Shown: positions 41,083-50,423 of the stretch, piece after piece
How the letters are laid out: every line of letters starts with the position of its first letter
Numbering within the stretch: position 1 is the first letter of the stretch
NCBI RefSeq assembly: GCF_000255655.1
Contig: NZ_JH636435.1
Coordinates: 994,209 to 1,058,208 of the forward strand
Reading direction: 5' to 3'
DNA length: 64,000 bases
Source of the DNA: Schlesneria paludicola DSM 18645
GTDB lineage: Bacteria > Planctomycetota > Planctomycetia > Planctomycetales > Planctomycetaceae
The notes under the pieces: model-generated
Seen by the model: the letters and a program-made list of their open reading frames with translations, nothing else
Databases searched by the model: none
Told to the model about the DNA's origin: nothing
Program-made: the position numbers and the translations under genes

Positions 41083-43272
41083 ATGTCTAATAAAGCGATT
41101 CCAATTGCCCCACCTCCGAGTACCCCTCCCGAAAGGGTAGTTGCAGAAGCACAGAAGGCGTCACGCCGAGCCAGTCGGCGCAATGGGTTATTCGAACCCA
41201 GCTTGCTGAAGGCTGCGTTCATTCAGTCGTTTGCCATGCTGCGTCCCGACATCCAGTGGAAAAACCCCGTGATGTTCGTGGTGGAAGTCGGTACGGTGCT
41301 GACCGTCATTTTCACCATTGCGAATCTGATCGGCTATCAGAGCCAGGTCTCGACCGGCTATCTGCTGGCGCTCGACTTCTGGCTGCTTGCGACCGTGCTG
41401 TTTGCAAACTTTGCCACAGCCCTCGCAGAAGCACGCGGCAAGGCCCAGGCAGACACCCTGCGCAAAACACGTCGCGAAACGCCCGCCTTTCGTCTGCGTA
41501 CAAGCGGCCAGCTCGAACAAGTCGCCTCGACGGAACTCAAGACCGGCGACCGTGTCGTTGTCGAAGCCGGTCAAGTTGTGCCTGGCGATGGTGAAATCGT
41601 GGAAGGCGTCGCGTCGGTGGACGAATCGGCAATCACCGGCGAGTCGGCGCCTGTCGTCCGCGAAGCAGGGGGCGACCGTTCTGGTGTGACCGGGGGGACA
41701 CGCGTGCTCTCTGACCGAATCGTCGTCGAGATCACTGCAGGAGCCGGCGCGTCATTTCTCGATCGCATGATCGCATTGGTCGAAGGTGCCATCCGGCAGC
41801 GGACACCAAATGAGATTGCCTTGTCACTCGTTCTTTCGGCGTTCACGCTGATCTTTCTGATTGTCACCGCCTCGTTGTGGCCCATGGCCCACAATGCGGA
41901 ACTCTACATGCAGTCCTACTTGGGTCTCCCACAGCCCCTGAAAAGTCTAGGAACGGATATTCCGACACTGGTCGCCTTGCTCGTGTGTCTGATCCCGACC
42001 ACGATCGGTGCTTTGCTGGCGGCGATTGGAATCGCCGGGATGGACCGCGCTCTTCGAGCCAACATCCTCGCCAAGAGTGGAAAAGCCGTGGAAGTGGCGG
42101 GTGATATCGACACCCTGCTGTTGGACAAAACCGGAACGATCACAATTGGGAATCGCCGCGCAACACAGTTTATTCCGGTGGAGGGTTACACCGCGAAGGA
42201 AGTCGGTCGCCTGGCGGCACTAGCCTCGTATGCCGACCAGACCCCAGAAGGAAAGAGCATTGTCGAACTGAATCAGCATTTGATGGGCGACGGTGCCGTC
42301 CACCGCCTCGAAGCCGCCATGTCCACCGGCGCTCGTTTCGTGCCTTTCACTGCACAGACTCGAATGAGCGGATTGGATCTGCCCGACGGACAACAGATCC
42401 GCAAGGGAGCCCCCGATGCAGTGCTGCGCCGCATCAGAGAAGGGCAGGGCCAGGTGTCAGAGCGCGTGCAGAAGCAAGTTGACGAAGTGGCTTCACGCGG
42501 TGCAACTCCGCTGCTCGTGTGCGAAGGAAACAAGCTGGCCGGCATCGTCGTGCTCGAAGATATTCTTAAACCGGGCATGAAGGACCGGTTCGAACGATTG
42601 CGCCGCATGGGACTTCGAACCGTGATGGTCACAGGCGACAACCCTCTGACCGCCAAAGCGATCGCAGAACAGGCGGGCGTCGATGACTTCGTGGCACAGG
42701 CAACCCCCGAAGCCAAGCTCGATTATATCCGCCGGGAACAGGCCGCTGGAAAACTGGTGGCCATGATGGGAGATGGAACAAACGATGCACCGGCGCTGGC
42801 TCAGGCCGATGTCGGGGTGGCGATGAACTCCGGGACGCAGGCCGCAAAAGAAGCCGGCAACATGGTCGACCTGGACAGCGATCCCACAAAATTGCTGGAG
42901 GTTGTCGAGATCGGCAAGCAATTGCTGATGACTCGTGGTGCGCTCACGACATTCTCGATCGCCAATGACCTGGCGAAGTACTTCGCAATTGTCCCAGCAC
43001 TGTTCGCCGCGACTCTGCCTTGGTTGAAAAGCATCGACATTATGGGATTGCATTCAGCGACGTCGGCGATTCTGTCGGCCGTCATCTTCAATGCGATCAT
43101 CATTCCGCTGCTGATCCCCATCGCACTGAAGGGTGTGACATATCGCCCCGTCGGGGCCGATGCCCTACTGCGAAGAAACTTGCTGGTGTGGGGCCTCGGT
43201 GGCGTTATCGTTCCGTTTATCGGCATCAAATTGATCGACCTGACACTTGTCGGCCTACATCTTGCATCGTAA
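41083..43272 (+). CDS. kdpB: Potassium-transporting P-type ATPase subunit B
   Basis: A 729-residue P-type ATPase. Motifs: TGES (actuator, ITGESAPV), phosphorylation site D348 in [23 protein letters not shown] (nucleotide domain), [12 protein letters not shown], and [20 protein letters not shown]. It hydrolyses ATP to drive K+ uptake through KdpA. The N-terminal 55 residues ([16 protein letters not shown]...) are longer than in E. coli and Pro/Arg-rich. GAGG lies 7 bases before ATG 41083. Confidence 0.98.
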   Translation: MSNKAIPIAPPPSTPPERVVAEAQKASRRASRRNGLFEPSLLKAAFIQSFAMLRPDIQWKNPVMFVVEVGTVLTVIFTIANLIGYQSQVSTGYLLALDFWLLATVLFANFATALAEARGKAQADTLRKTRRETPAFRLRTSGQLEQVASTELKTGDRVVVEAGQVVPGDGEIVEGVASVDESAITGESAPVVREAGGDRSGVTGGTRVLSDRIVVEITAGAGASFLDRMIALVEGAIRQRTPNEIALSLVLSAFTLIFLIVTASLWPMAHNAELYMQSYLGLPQPLKSLGTDIPTLVALLVCLIPTTIGALLAAIGIAGMDRALRANILAKSGKAVEVAGDIDTLLLDKTGTITIGNRRATQFIPVEGYTAKEVGRLAALASYADQTPEGKSIVELNQHLMGDGAVHRLEAAMSTGARFVPFTAQTRMSGLDLPDGQQIRKGAPDAVLRRIREGQGQVSERVQKQVDEVASRGATPLLVCEGNKLAGIVVLEDILKPGMKDRFERLRRMGLRTVMVTGDNPLTAKAIAEQAGVDDFVAQATPEAKLDYIRREQAAGKLVAMMGDGTNDAPALAQADVGVAMNSGTQAAKEAGNMVDLDSDPTKLLEVVEIGKQLLMTRGALTTFSIANDLAKYFAIVPALFAATLPWLKSIDIMGLHSATSAILSAVIFNAIIIPLLIPIALKGVTYRPVGADALLRRNLLVWGLGGVIVPFIGIKLIDLTLVGLHLAS

Positions 43273-43419
43273 CCACTCCGAACCTGTTGAGTTCGTATCG
43301 ACGGGTTCGGCCAACTTTCGAAAACATCTAAGAGTCGATCACGCGAGCATTGCCTGGCCGCTGAATTCAGCTCGCAAGCTTGGCAATCGACATCGATCAA
43401 ATTACTGGAAGGTCATCTC

Positions 43420-44439
43420 ATGTTCGTCCATCTTCGCGCCTGTTCGTGGCTGCTTGTCACGACGGTCCTGCTGTGCTGCGTCGGCTATCCATTGATCCTG
43501 CTGGCGATCGGCCAAACCGTTTTTCATTCCAAGGCCGAGGGAAGTCTGATTTTCGACCAAAACGGTAAGGCGATTGGCTCGCGTCTGATAGCCCAGCCGT
43601 TCAGCGAAGATCAATATTTCCATCCACGCCCCTCGGCCGCGTCGTACAATGCCGCCGCGTCAGGCGCCAGCAACTGGGGTTCAAGCAACTCTCTATTGCG
43701 AGACCGCGTCGCGAGAATGCTCGGCCCCATCGTCAAGTATCGCAGTGGACCGAGCAAAGGTCAGCTTGTCGCGGCAGATATCGAGACATGGTTCCAACAG
43801 GATCGATTCCAGGATAAGCCCGGCATCGTCGCAGAATGGGCGACCACGCACTCAACGCTCGCTGTCAACTGGGTCAAAGCGGATCCGTTGAACGCGGCAT
43901 TTGTGACAGCGTGGGAGGCAAGCCATCCCGCGGATCTGGCGCAATGGCAAAAAGACAACCCCGACAACACTAATCCAAAGCCTGAAGACCTGGCCGTGGC
44001 GTTCTTCACGAGCTACTCGAAAGAACATCCCGGAACGTTTCCGGCGGGAGTCACGCGTGAAGATTCAACCGACAAAGCCATCCAACCCGCCGCGAAAGGT
44101 GCCGACATTCAGTCGATCTTCTTTGACATGTGGCGCCAAGAGCACCCCGACGCAGATCTGGAACAGGTTCCGGGCGACCTGGTGATGGCATCAGGGTCGG
44201 GGCTTGACCCGCACATCACGCTGAAGAACGCGCTGTATCAACTGGACCGCGTCGCCACGAAATGGGCAGAAACAACAAATCGGGAACTCACCACGGTCCA
44301 TCAGGAAATCGAAACCCTGCTTCGTCAGAAGGCGCAGGCCCCCTTGGGCGGCCTTGTCGGCGTTCAACTGATCAATGTGCTCGAGATGAATCTGGCCCTG
44401 AAGGATCGATACGTGATGCAGCCCACCGCGGGAAAGTGA
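43420..44439 (+). CDS. kdpC: Potassium-transporting ATPase subunit C with large insertion
   Basis: A 339-residue KdpC; the usual length is near 190. The normal ends are intact: N-terminal helix, IGSRLIAQPFSEDQYFHPRP, SGASNWGSSNSLLRDRVAR, and C-terminal DLVMASGSGLDPHITLKNALYQLDRVA. Between about residues 110 and 250 lies an extra hydrophilic, Trp-rich helical segment (DIETWFQQDRF, LAVNWVKADP, FVTAWEASHPADLAQWQKDN, FFDMWRQEHPDADLEQ). It would project on the outer face of the membrane. GGAAGG before ATG 43420. Confidence 0.95.
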   Translation: MFVHLRACSWLLVTTVLLCCVGYPLILLAIGQTVFHSKAEGSLIFDQNGKAIGSRLIAQPFSEDQYFHPRPSAASYNAAASGASNWGSSNSLLRDRVARMLGPIVKYRSGPSKGQLVAADIETWFQQDRFQDKPGIVAEWATTHSTLAVNWVKADPLNAAFVTAWEASHPADLAQWQKDNPDNTNPKPEDLAVAFFTSYSKEHPGTFPAGVTREDSTDKAIQPAAKGADIQSIFFDMWRQEHPDADLEQVPGDLVMASGSGLDPHITLKNALYQLDRVATKWAETTNRELTTVHQEIETLLRQKAQAPLGGLVGVQLINVLEMNLALKDRYVMQPTAGK

Positions 44440-44477
44440 GAAGCCCATCGACGCACAAGAGTGAGTGCCAAAACTCT

Positions 44478-44507
44478 GGAGGCATTGAACACACGTTCAA
44501 TGCCTCC
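44478..44507 (+). terminator. Hairpin downstream of kdpC
   Basis: Perfect 13-bp stem: GGAGGCATTGAAC (44478-44490) with GTTCAATGCCTCC (44495-44507), loop ACAC. It starts 39 bases after the kdpC stop. There is no T run directly after it. Confidence 0.5.
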
Positions 44508-44520
44508 GCCCGAAAGATGG

Positions 44521-44568
44521 GATCGACCAGCCGTTCAAACTTGTTCAAGTTTGCCGCGCTGGTCGATC
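44521..44568 (+). terminator. Nested palindrome, probable end of the kdp transcript
   Basis: GATCGACCAGC (44521-44531) pairs with GCTGGTCGATC (44558-44568). Inside, CAAACTT pairs with AAGTTTG. A T-rich stretch (TCTTTCTATC) follows. It is a two-part perfect stem with symmetric 4-base internal loops. Confidence 0.55.
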
Positions 44569-44671
44569 TCTTTCTATCGCAACGATTGTTACGATGGCTG
44601 TTCACCTTGAATGACGCCACACCCGGCAGGATTTCAAGATTCGTGGGACCAACTCTCGAAGCGATGCGCCA

Positions 44672-45127
44672 ATGAGCCAGACTTCCACCGGCCTTTCGTC
44701 CACAGAATTCACCGTCGATCAGCATCGTTTCCGTGTCGATTTCCGCAGCGAGAATGGGCAGATCTTCGCCTCGCTGACACCCCCGACCGACGAATTGCGG
44801 CTGCTCGGCCTGATTTCGATGATCTGGCTAAGGTGGCCACTGCAACTTCTGGAAAGCATCAAATCCGGTGATTCATTCAGTGCGGGTGGCGAGTTCTGTA
44901 CGATCCACTTCAATGACAATCCAGAAGATCCGGATCTTCCCGCTGGTGTCACCATCGTCGAGGACGACCACTCGCTGACAGTCAATCACGGATTTTTCAG
45001 AACTGTGGTCACGCGGTACGCGAGCTTGCATCTTAAGCACGCGGGAATCGAACAGTTTTTATGGCTGGTGCGATTGCCTCCGACTCGGCAAGCCGAGATC
45101 CTGTTGATGATCGAGGGTGAACACTAA
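44672..45127 (+). CDS. Hypothetical 151-residue protein
   Basis: No family recognised. It has no signal peptide; one moderately hydrophobic segment (LRLLGLISMIWLRWPLQLL) in the middle, then mixed beta/alpha sequence (EFCTIHFNDNPEDPDLPAG, VTIVEDDHSLTVNHGFF). It ends with LPPTRQAEILLMIEGEH. It lies between the kdp terminator and the carbonic anhydrase gene, all on the plus strand. A link with Kdp is only positional. Confidence 0.55.
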   Translation: MSQTSTGLSSTEFTVDQHRFRVDFRSENGQIFASLTPPTDELRLLGLISMIWLRWPLQLLESIKSGDSFSAGGEFCTIHFNDNPEDPDLPAGVTIVEDDHSLTVNHGFFRTVVTRYASLHLKHAGIEQFLWLVRLPPTRQAEILLMIEGEH

Positions 45128-45251
45128 GCCCCTTTGATACGTCATTTTCGCCCCCGCCACTTGGCAGTGGACCACCTGTTGCCTGCACGTTTTGCTTGCA
45201 ACTCGCATTCTTCGCACAGCCTTCGTTACGACATTCACAGCGAGCTTCTAC

Positions 45252-46115
45252 ATGGATCTGATCTATCGATATGACCCTCATTTGCCGATTTCAGTGGAAT
45301 GCCCTTCGGATTCCGCTGCCGCCATGCGACTGCTGTGTGATGGCAATCTCCGACTCACGTCGGTTGTGGCACAAATGCAAAAGGCGACCCTGGGCGAAGG
45401 TGGCGTCAGCGAAATCGTTGTCCCCATGAGCCCCGTATCGCTTGGCTTGCCATTAGTTGCCGGAGCGGTTTCGACGCAGCGTCCTTATGCCTTGGTACTT
45501 GGCTGCTCGGACGCACGTGTCCCGGTCGAGCCCATCTTTGATCAGTCGTTCAATGATCTGTTCGTACTTCGAATCGCGGGCAACGTGTTAGGTACGGAAT
45601 GCCTCGGCAGTTTTGACTACGCTGTAAGACAGTTCGCCGACAGTCTGAAACTGGTCGTCGTCCTCGGACACACAGGTTGTGGAGCAGTCTCTGCGGCGGT
45701 CGAGACCTACCTAAGTCCCACGGATTATGCGGACATTGCGTTTACGCACGCACTCAGGTCACTGATCGACCGAATCATGATCGCCGTTCGCGGTGCGGCC
45801 GGCGCTATTCAACAGGTGTGCGGCAGGAAGGTGCAACAACACCCCAACTACAAAGACGCATTGATCGAAGTCGCAGTCTATCTAAATGCAGCGATCACGG
45901 CCTTCGATCTTCGCCGCGAAATCGCGGCATTCGGAGGCGGTTCAATGCACGTTGTGTACGGAGTTTACGACCTGGCAACGTTGTTCGTGAGTCCGATCCC
46001 CGCCGCCCATCCAACTAAACCAGGTTTTGCGCCCGCGCCACAGCAGGAGAACCTGACCACCTTGGGACAACAACTCGCGCAGGCCGTGGTTGATAAAGGC
46101 GTATTGGGCGAGTGA
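45252..46115 (+). CDS. Beta-class carbonic anhydrase
   Basis: A 287-residue carbonic anhydrase of the beta family. Zinc ligands: C85 and D87 (GCSDARVPVE), H140 and C143 (GHTGCGAV). It interconverts CO2 and bicarbonate. The frame opens at 45192, but ATG 45252 (MDLIYRYDP) gives a normal start; there is no strong ribosome-binding site for either. About 60 residues precede the catalytic core and a Pro-rich tail follows it. No bicarbonate transporter is adjacent. Confidence 0.9.
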   Translation: MDLIYRYDPHLPISVECPSDSAAAMRLLCDGNLRLTSVVAQMQKATLGEGGVSEIVVPMSPVSLGLPLVAGAVSTQRPYALVLGCSDARVPVEPIFDQSFNDLFVLRIAGNVLGTECLGSFDYAVRQFADSLKLVVVLGHTGCGAVSAAVETYLSPTDYADIAFTHALRSLIDRIMIAVRGAAGAIQQVCGRKVQQHPNYKDALIEVAVYLNAAITAFDLRREIAAFGGGSMHVVYGVYDLATLFVSPIPAAHPTKPGFAPAPQQENLTTLGQQLAQAVVDKGVLGE

Positions 46116-46172
46116 CTCGATCTCCGGAATAGCAAATCGCTCCGAAAACAGGAATCCGCAGATGCCCTTATT

Positions 46173-47018
46173 TCAGAGCCCATACTGCAACAGAAACTTA
46201 TCGACATCGATCGCATAAGGAGGACAAACCGCATCCACTTTGCCACTCGGAGAGACAATCACGAACAACGGCATCTTCCCCGACGAAACCTTTCTGGCAA
46301 TTTGGGGATCGAGCCACACATGCCGCAGCCCGTCGATCTGAAAGTTCTGACTGTTCGTGTCAGCCGCATCGACGGATTCATCACAATTGACGGCAATTAA
46401 TTCGACCTTGTCAAAAATCGTCTCCCGACCAATCAGTGTTTCCAAGGTCTCAAACAGTTCCGCAAGCTCATCGGCGTTCTCTTTCGACCAGAGCATCATC
46501 AATACGGCCCGATGCTCGAACTGCTCAAGCGTGAGCGACTCTCGATCAACGATGGACGTGAAGGTGACATCCAACTTCTTTCCAATCAAATGATCTCCGA
46601 ACAGCCGCCGTCGCTTAAGGGCCACCACCTTCTCTTTCACAAACCGCGACTCCTTCGGCACAACCCGCAAGCGAATTTCAGAATCCAAAGGCCCCCGAAT
46701 GAGCTTCAGCAGACCATCAAACTCCAGTTCTCGTGCATCCACTTCATCAGCCGTCTCGTCAGCCCTGACCCCAATCAAAAGATCCCCAGGACGAATCTCT
46801 CCCGACAGCGCCGCGGGCGTATTTGGAACAACACTCGAAATCTCATACCCCAGAGGCCGCTTCTGCGCAATCAACGCGACACCGACCCCAATGATCGGAG
46901 CCGGCGTAACAACGGTGTTCTTGGTTCCTTCTTTCGAATCCGCAGTGTCAGCGGGAATTGCCTCCACGAAACACAACATCAAGAAGGCACACATCGCGAG
47001 CGGCACTGGCAATTGCAT
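46173..47018 (-). CDS. Secreted PDZ domain plus thioredoxin-like protein
   Basis: A 281-residue protein with a signal peptide (MQLPVPLAMCAFLMLCFVEA). A PDZ-like domain follows (IGVGVALIAQKRPLGYEISS, PAALSGEIRPGDLLIGVRAD). The C-terminal part (about 165-281) looks like a thioredoxin fold without an active CxxC (RAVLMMLWSKENADELAELF) but with the cis-Pro position (GKMPLFVIVSPSG). The start at 47018 has GAGG 8 bases upstream; the longer frame would overlap the next gene and is not used. A chaperone-like or scaffolding role outside the cytoplasm is inference. Confidence 0.7.
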   Translation of the reverse strand: MQLPVPLAMCAFLMLCFVEAIPADTADSKEGTKNTVVTPAPIIGVGVALIAQKRPLGYEISSVVPNTPAALSGEIRPGDLLIGVRADETADEVDARELEFDGLLKLIRGPLDSEIRLRVVPKESRFVKEKVVALKRRRLFGDHLIGKKLDVTFTSIVDRESLTLEQFEHRAVLMMLWSKENADELAELFETLETLIGRETIFDKVELIAVNCDESVDAADTNSQNFQIDGLRHVWLDPQIARKVSSGKMPLFVIVSPSGKVDAVCPPYAIDVDKFLLQYGL

Positions 47019-47127
47019 TGAGATGACCTCCATTGAAGCGAACCGTAGCTTGATGAAGTATGTGGAACAGGTACCTTGGTCTTCACGATGTGATGTCACC
47101 TTTGAACCTGAGTGGAAACCGTCCCGA

Positions 47128-48552
47128 TTATTCGTTGACACCTTCCAATAATTCGCTGGTGGTCTTACGGGCCCCGACTTGGACATCGTAGCCGAGATCA
47201 AGGGGCGATTTGCCGTCAATTTTGCCGTCGTCATTGACTGCGTTGTCGCCGACGCTCCAGATGACGACTCCCCCGTTGGGATCGCGACGATAGCGGATCG
47301 CAGATCCTGCGGGGTCCATCGCATCACGAGGAATCTCAGGCAGAATCGTAGGAACAAGCTGTTCAAGCGATTCGGAAAATACACCGTGGACACGCTGGTA
47401 TTCTTGAGCCGCTAAGAGAGCGAGTACCATCTCCTGTCTCGTTTGAGCCCTTAAGCACCACATGTCGATCTGTTGATCAGAACTCGACAAACTCCGAAAT
47501 CTTGAGCGGAAGAGTATCGCCTCGTCGGCGCGAGCCAGAGCGACAGAACTCATCTGTCCCCGTGCTAGACGGCGGTCTGGCTCATCCTCGAACACAAGTC
47601 GCCTTGAATGTGCCAGAGGACGACGCAAGTAGCGAGGCTTGTCGAGTTCCGGTACCGTATTGGCAAGCAGTTGTCGCTCCAACCGCAGTGTCAGTTCCGG
47701 CTCGGCAGTGCTCCAGGAAGAAATGTATTCGCATATCGACATCGGGACCTGCACCAGCGGTCGCCCCGGGATTGCATTTCGAAAATCGAACGCACGCAAT
47801 GAATTCCTTAAGACGAGGTAGTCCGCTTTGACGGAATCCGAGGCAGGAAAGCGACCGACCAGTGACTTCATCAGATCTCTGCGAGCCGTCTGAATTTGGT
47901 CAACGGTTAAGTCAGGATTGCAGGCCCACTTGACAATTCCATCGAATGCGACTTTCCGGACGGCGTGCCCCATCATACAGCACATTGACAATCCCGGTTT
48001 TTCCACATGATTCGCACTCCTGATTGCGGCCAAGTGGCAGTCCCAAGCGAGGTCGAGATTCCCCTGACGCTCATAGAGTTCTGCTTCCGACTCGGCGAAA
48101 TCGACCAAGCGGCGCAGGTCCTGCTGGAATGACAAGCTCGTATTAAAGTCTGCCGTCTTCAGTGAGGGGCCGTTTGCGTGTGGCATTGCTCCGGCGGCTT
48201 GATACTCGGCCATAATGTCGCGTCGGTCGATCAACCACTGTTGAAATCGCTTCTCCCAATCTGCGTCTCGTTTGTCTTCATCGACCCAAAACGACACCGT
48301 GTAATCCCCAATTGGATGCCGACGCAGACTCGCCAGAATTGCAGCATACTTGACGAACGCATCCCCATCGGAAGGAAGGGCGTCGTGACTGACGGCCTCA
48401 ACATCGAACGGCAGCACCACGTCCGGGATCTGCCATAAGCAGCTCCAACGAGAGATAACAGGCATACACGGACACGCGACAAGGAGGACGATTAGCCAGG
48501 TCCGCGATGACCAGTTCCATGGCTTCCACCACCACTGCCGAAGTAATTTCAT
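47128..48552 (-). CDS. Membrane-anchored hypothetical protein, paralog A
   Basis: A 474-residue protein with one N-terminal helix (SSRTWLIVLLVACPCMPVIS) and a long helical outer part. The C-terminal end (AAQEYQRVHGVFSESLEQLVP ... PAGSAIRYRRDPNGGVVIWS ... VNDDGKID) resembles the tail of type II secretion pseudopilins seen in many planctomycete proteins. It is a clear paralog of the next gene upstream: shared WLIDRRDI-AEYQAAGAMP, GPSLKTAD-N, and EPEL-LRLERQ. ATG 48552 follows AGGTGA; the frame also has a GTG at 48564. Function unknown. Confidence 0.75.
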   Translation of the reverse strand: MKLLRQWWWKPWNWSSRTWLIVLLVACPCMPVISRWSCLWQIPDVVLPFDVEAVSHDALPSDGDAFVKYAAILASLRRHPIGDYTVSFWVDEDKRDADWEKRFQQWLIDRRDIMAEYQAAGAMPHANGPSLKTADFNTSLSFQQDLRRLVDFAESEAELYERQGNLDLAWDCHLAAIRSANHVEKPGLSMCCMMGHAVRKVAFDGIVKWACNPDLTVDQIQTARRDLMKSLVGRFPASDSVKADYLVLRNSLRAFDFRNAIPGRPLVQVPMSICEYISSWSTAEPELTLRLERQLLANTVPELDKPRYLRRPLAHSRRLVFEDEPDRRLARGQMSSVALARADEAILFRSRFRSLSSSDQQIDMWCLRAQTRQEMVLALLAAQEYQRVHGVFSESLEQLVPTILPEIPRDAMDPAGSAIRYRRDPNGGVVIWSVGDNAVNDDGKIDGKSPLDLGYDVQVGARKTTSELLEGVNE

Positions 48553-48714
48553 AGTGAAAGTCACCTAACGCACCACCCCGGCGACAAGACATTTCGACTT
48601 TTTCATTCAAGAATAACCCAATCGTCCAGACGAATTCCACCGCTAGAAGATTTTGAGCACACCCAACGCAATTTGAATGGAGACTGACCTACAAGAGCCG
48701 ATTTCGTGGTCGGA

Positions 48715-50142
48715 CTACTTCTGGGCCCGAGACGGATGGTCGGTTGTCGCTTCGGTCAGGGGCTTTACGCGGATGTGATAGCCAATGTCATCAAATGTTG
48801 GACTGTCGATATTGCCATCGTCATCAACTTCGTTCTGCCCGATGCTCCAAACGATCGCTTCTCCATGGGCTTCGCGACGGTAACGAATCGGAGCCCCTGT
48901 GACATCCATCGGGTCAAAGGGAATCTCGTTCAGGAAGTCGGGGACAAGCTCGGCAAGCAACTCGGGGAACTCTCCGTGGATTCGCTGATATTCCTGAGCG
49001 GCCAGCAGGACCATGATCATCGTCGCACGCGCGTCTCCACGCTGCAGAGCAAGATCGAGATGAAGATCTGCCGAATAAAATTGCCGATTGCCGTAAAATG
49101 GAAAGGTGCTCTCAATCGCTCGCACCAGACTTATCGCATCGAGCTGACCGCGTTGACGAGGAGCTTGAGGATCGAGTTCAAAGACGAGCCGAGTGGATGC
49201 TCGCTGCTTTCGGCGTATATGTTTGGGCTTTTCAGGTTCCGTCCCTCGATTTACTAGACATTGCCGCTCCAGTCTTAGCGAGAGCTCCGGCTCGCCGACG
49301 CACCACAAGAGAAATCGCTTAAAGCCCAAAATTGGTCCGGAGACCGCCGGATGGGGAATCATCTGATTCGCCAATTCCGGATCGCGCGCACTGTTCCTCA
49401 TCACAATGTATTCCACCCTTCCCATATCTGACATACGCACACGGCGAGTCAAAGCCGTGGCAATGTCTCTGCGCGCAGTCCGCAATTGCTCAGGTTTGAG
49501 CACCGAATGGCTCGCCCAATTCGACACCCCCTCGTAGGAAAGACTTCTTGTGGTGCTCCCAATCAGACAACAGAGCGCGAATCCAGGTTGTTCGACATGT
49601 ACGCCACTCCGTACCCCTGCCAGATAGCACGCCCAAGCCTGATCCAGGTTCCCCTCCCGCTCGTACAGCGACGCTTCGGCAATCGCGAACCTGACCAGCC
49701 CGCGGAAGTCCTGATGAGGTGAAAGGGGAACATTGTAGTCTGCCGTTTTCAGCGAAGGACCACCCGCCTGCGGCATCGCACCCGCCGCCTGGTATTCGGC
49801 AAGGATGTCGCGGCGATCGATCAGCCACTGATTGAATCTCGCGTCCCCCAATCCTTCTAGGTGACTGACATTGAAGTCAAAGTCTGTCGTGGACTTACCG
49901 GGTTCGAATTGACGAAGACTCTTCACGACGTCCACATATTTCGCAAAGGCATCTTCCTCGGGCGGAACCTCTGCACGAATCACAGACTCGATATCAAAAG
50001 GAACTGCGATATCAGGAACCTGCCACAAACAGATCCAACGTGAGACGAACGGCGACGCAAGTAACCCCAGGACGATCGCGAATAGCCAGGTCCTCGACGA
50101 CCAGTTCCAAGGCCACCAACGTCGCCATCGAAGAAATGCCAT
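48715..50142 (-). CDS. Membrane-anchored hypothetical protein, paralog B
   Basis: A 475-residue paralog of the gene downstream. It shares the start WWPWNWSSRTWLFAIVLGLL, WLIDRRDILAEYQAAGAMP, GPSLKTADYN, GEPELSLRLERQ, and the pseudopilin-like tail IRYRREAHGEAIVWSIGQNE. The frame continues upstream to 50328, but ATG 50142 gives the same length and N-terminus as paralog A. The two genes are separated by 162 bases and probably arose by tandem duplication. Function unknown. Confidence 0.75.
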   Translation of the reverse strand: MAFLRWRRWWPWNWSSRTWLFAIVLGLLASPFVSRWICLWQVPDIAVPFDIESVIRAEVPPEEDAFAKYVDVVKSLRQFEPGKSTTDFDFNVSHLEGLGDARFNQWLIDRRDILAEYQAAGAMPQAGGPSLKTADYNVPLSPHQDFRGLVRFAIAEASLYEREGNLDQAWACYLAGVRSGVHVEQPGFALCCLIGSTTRSLSYEGVSNWASHSVLKPEQLRTARRDIATALTRRVRMSDMGRVEYIVMRNSARDPELANQMIPHPAVSGPILGFKRFLLWCVGEPELSLRLERQCLVNRGTEPEKPKHIRRKQRASTRLVFELDPQAPRQRGQLDAISLVRAIESTFPFYGNRQFYSADLHLDLALQRGDARATMIMVLLAAQEYQRIHGEFPELLAELVPDFLNEIPFDPMDVTGAPIRYRREAHGEAIVWSIGQNEVDDDGNIDSPTFDDIGYHIRVKPLTEATTDHPSRAQK

Positions 50143-50423
50143 GTTGAAAACATCTCTGTTGAACCACTCAAACAAGACATCCCGCCTTAACTCTATTGAA
50201 GAATAGCCGAATCGTCGAGGTATTTTCCACCGGCAATGAACTCTGCTCCCCCTGACACACGTCAGGAAAAACAGAACACGCTTCGATGCTTTACTCACCG
50301 AACAGCCTGACAGACAAAGCGGCGACATTCAGATAGAACCCGCGCGTCGCTGTTCGATACCAGAAGGACGGCACGGCCGTGACAACAGAGAGTTGTACCA
50401 CGACAAAATCTATCGAAAGGCCG

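Noticed and set aside
44500-44675. Frame spanning the kdpC 3' hairpins
   Set aside because: It reads through two perfect hairpins and has no start signal.
46173-47393. 406-residue version of the PDZ protein
   Set aside because: It would overlap the paralog A gene by 266 bases; the internal start at 47018 has GAGG and a signal peptide.
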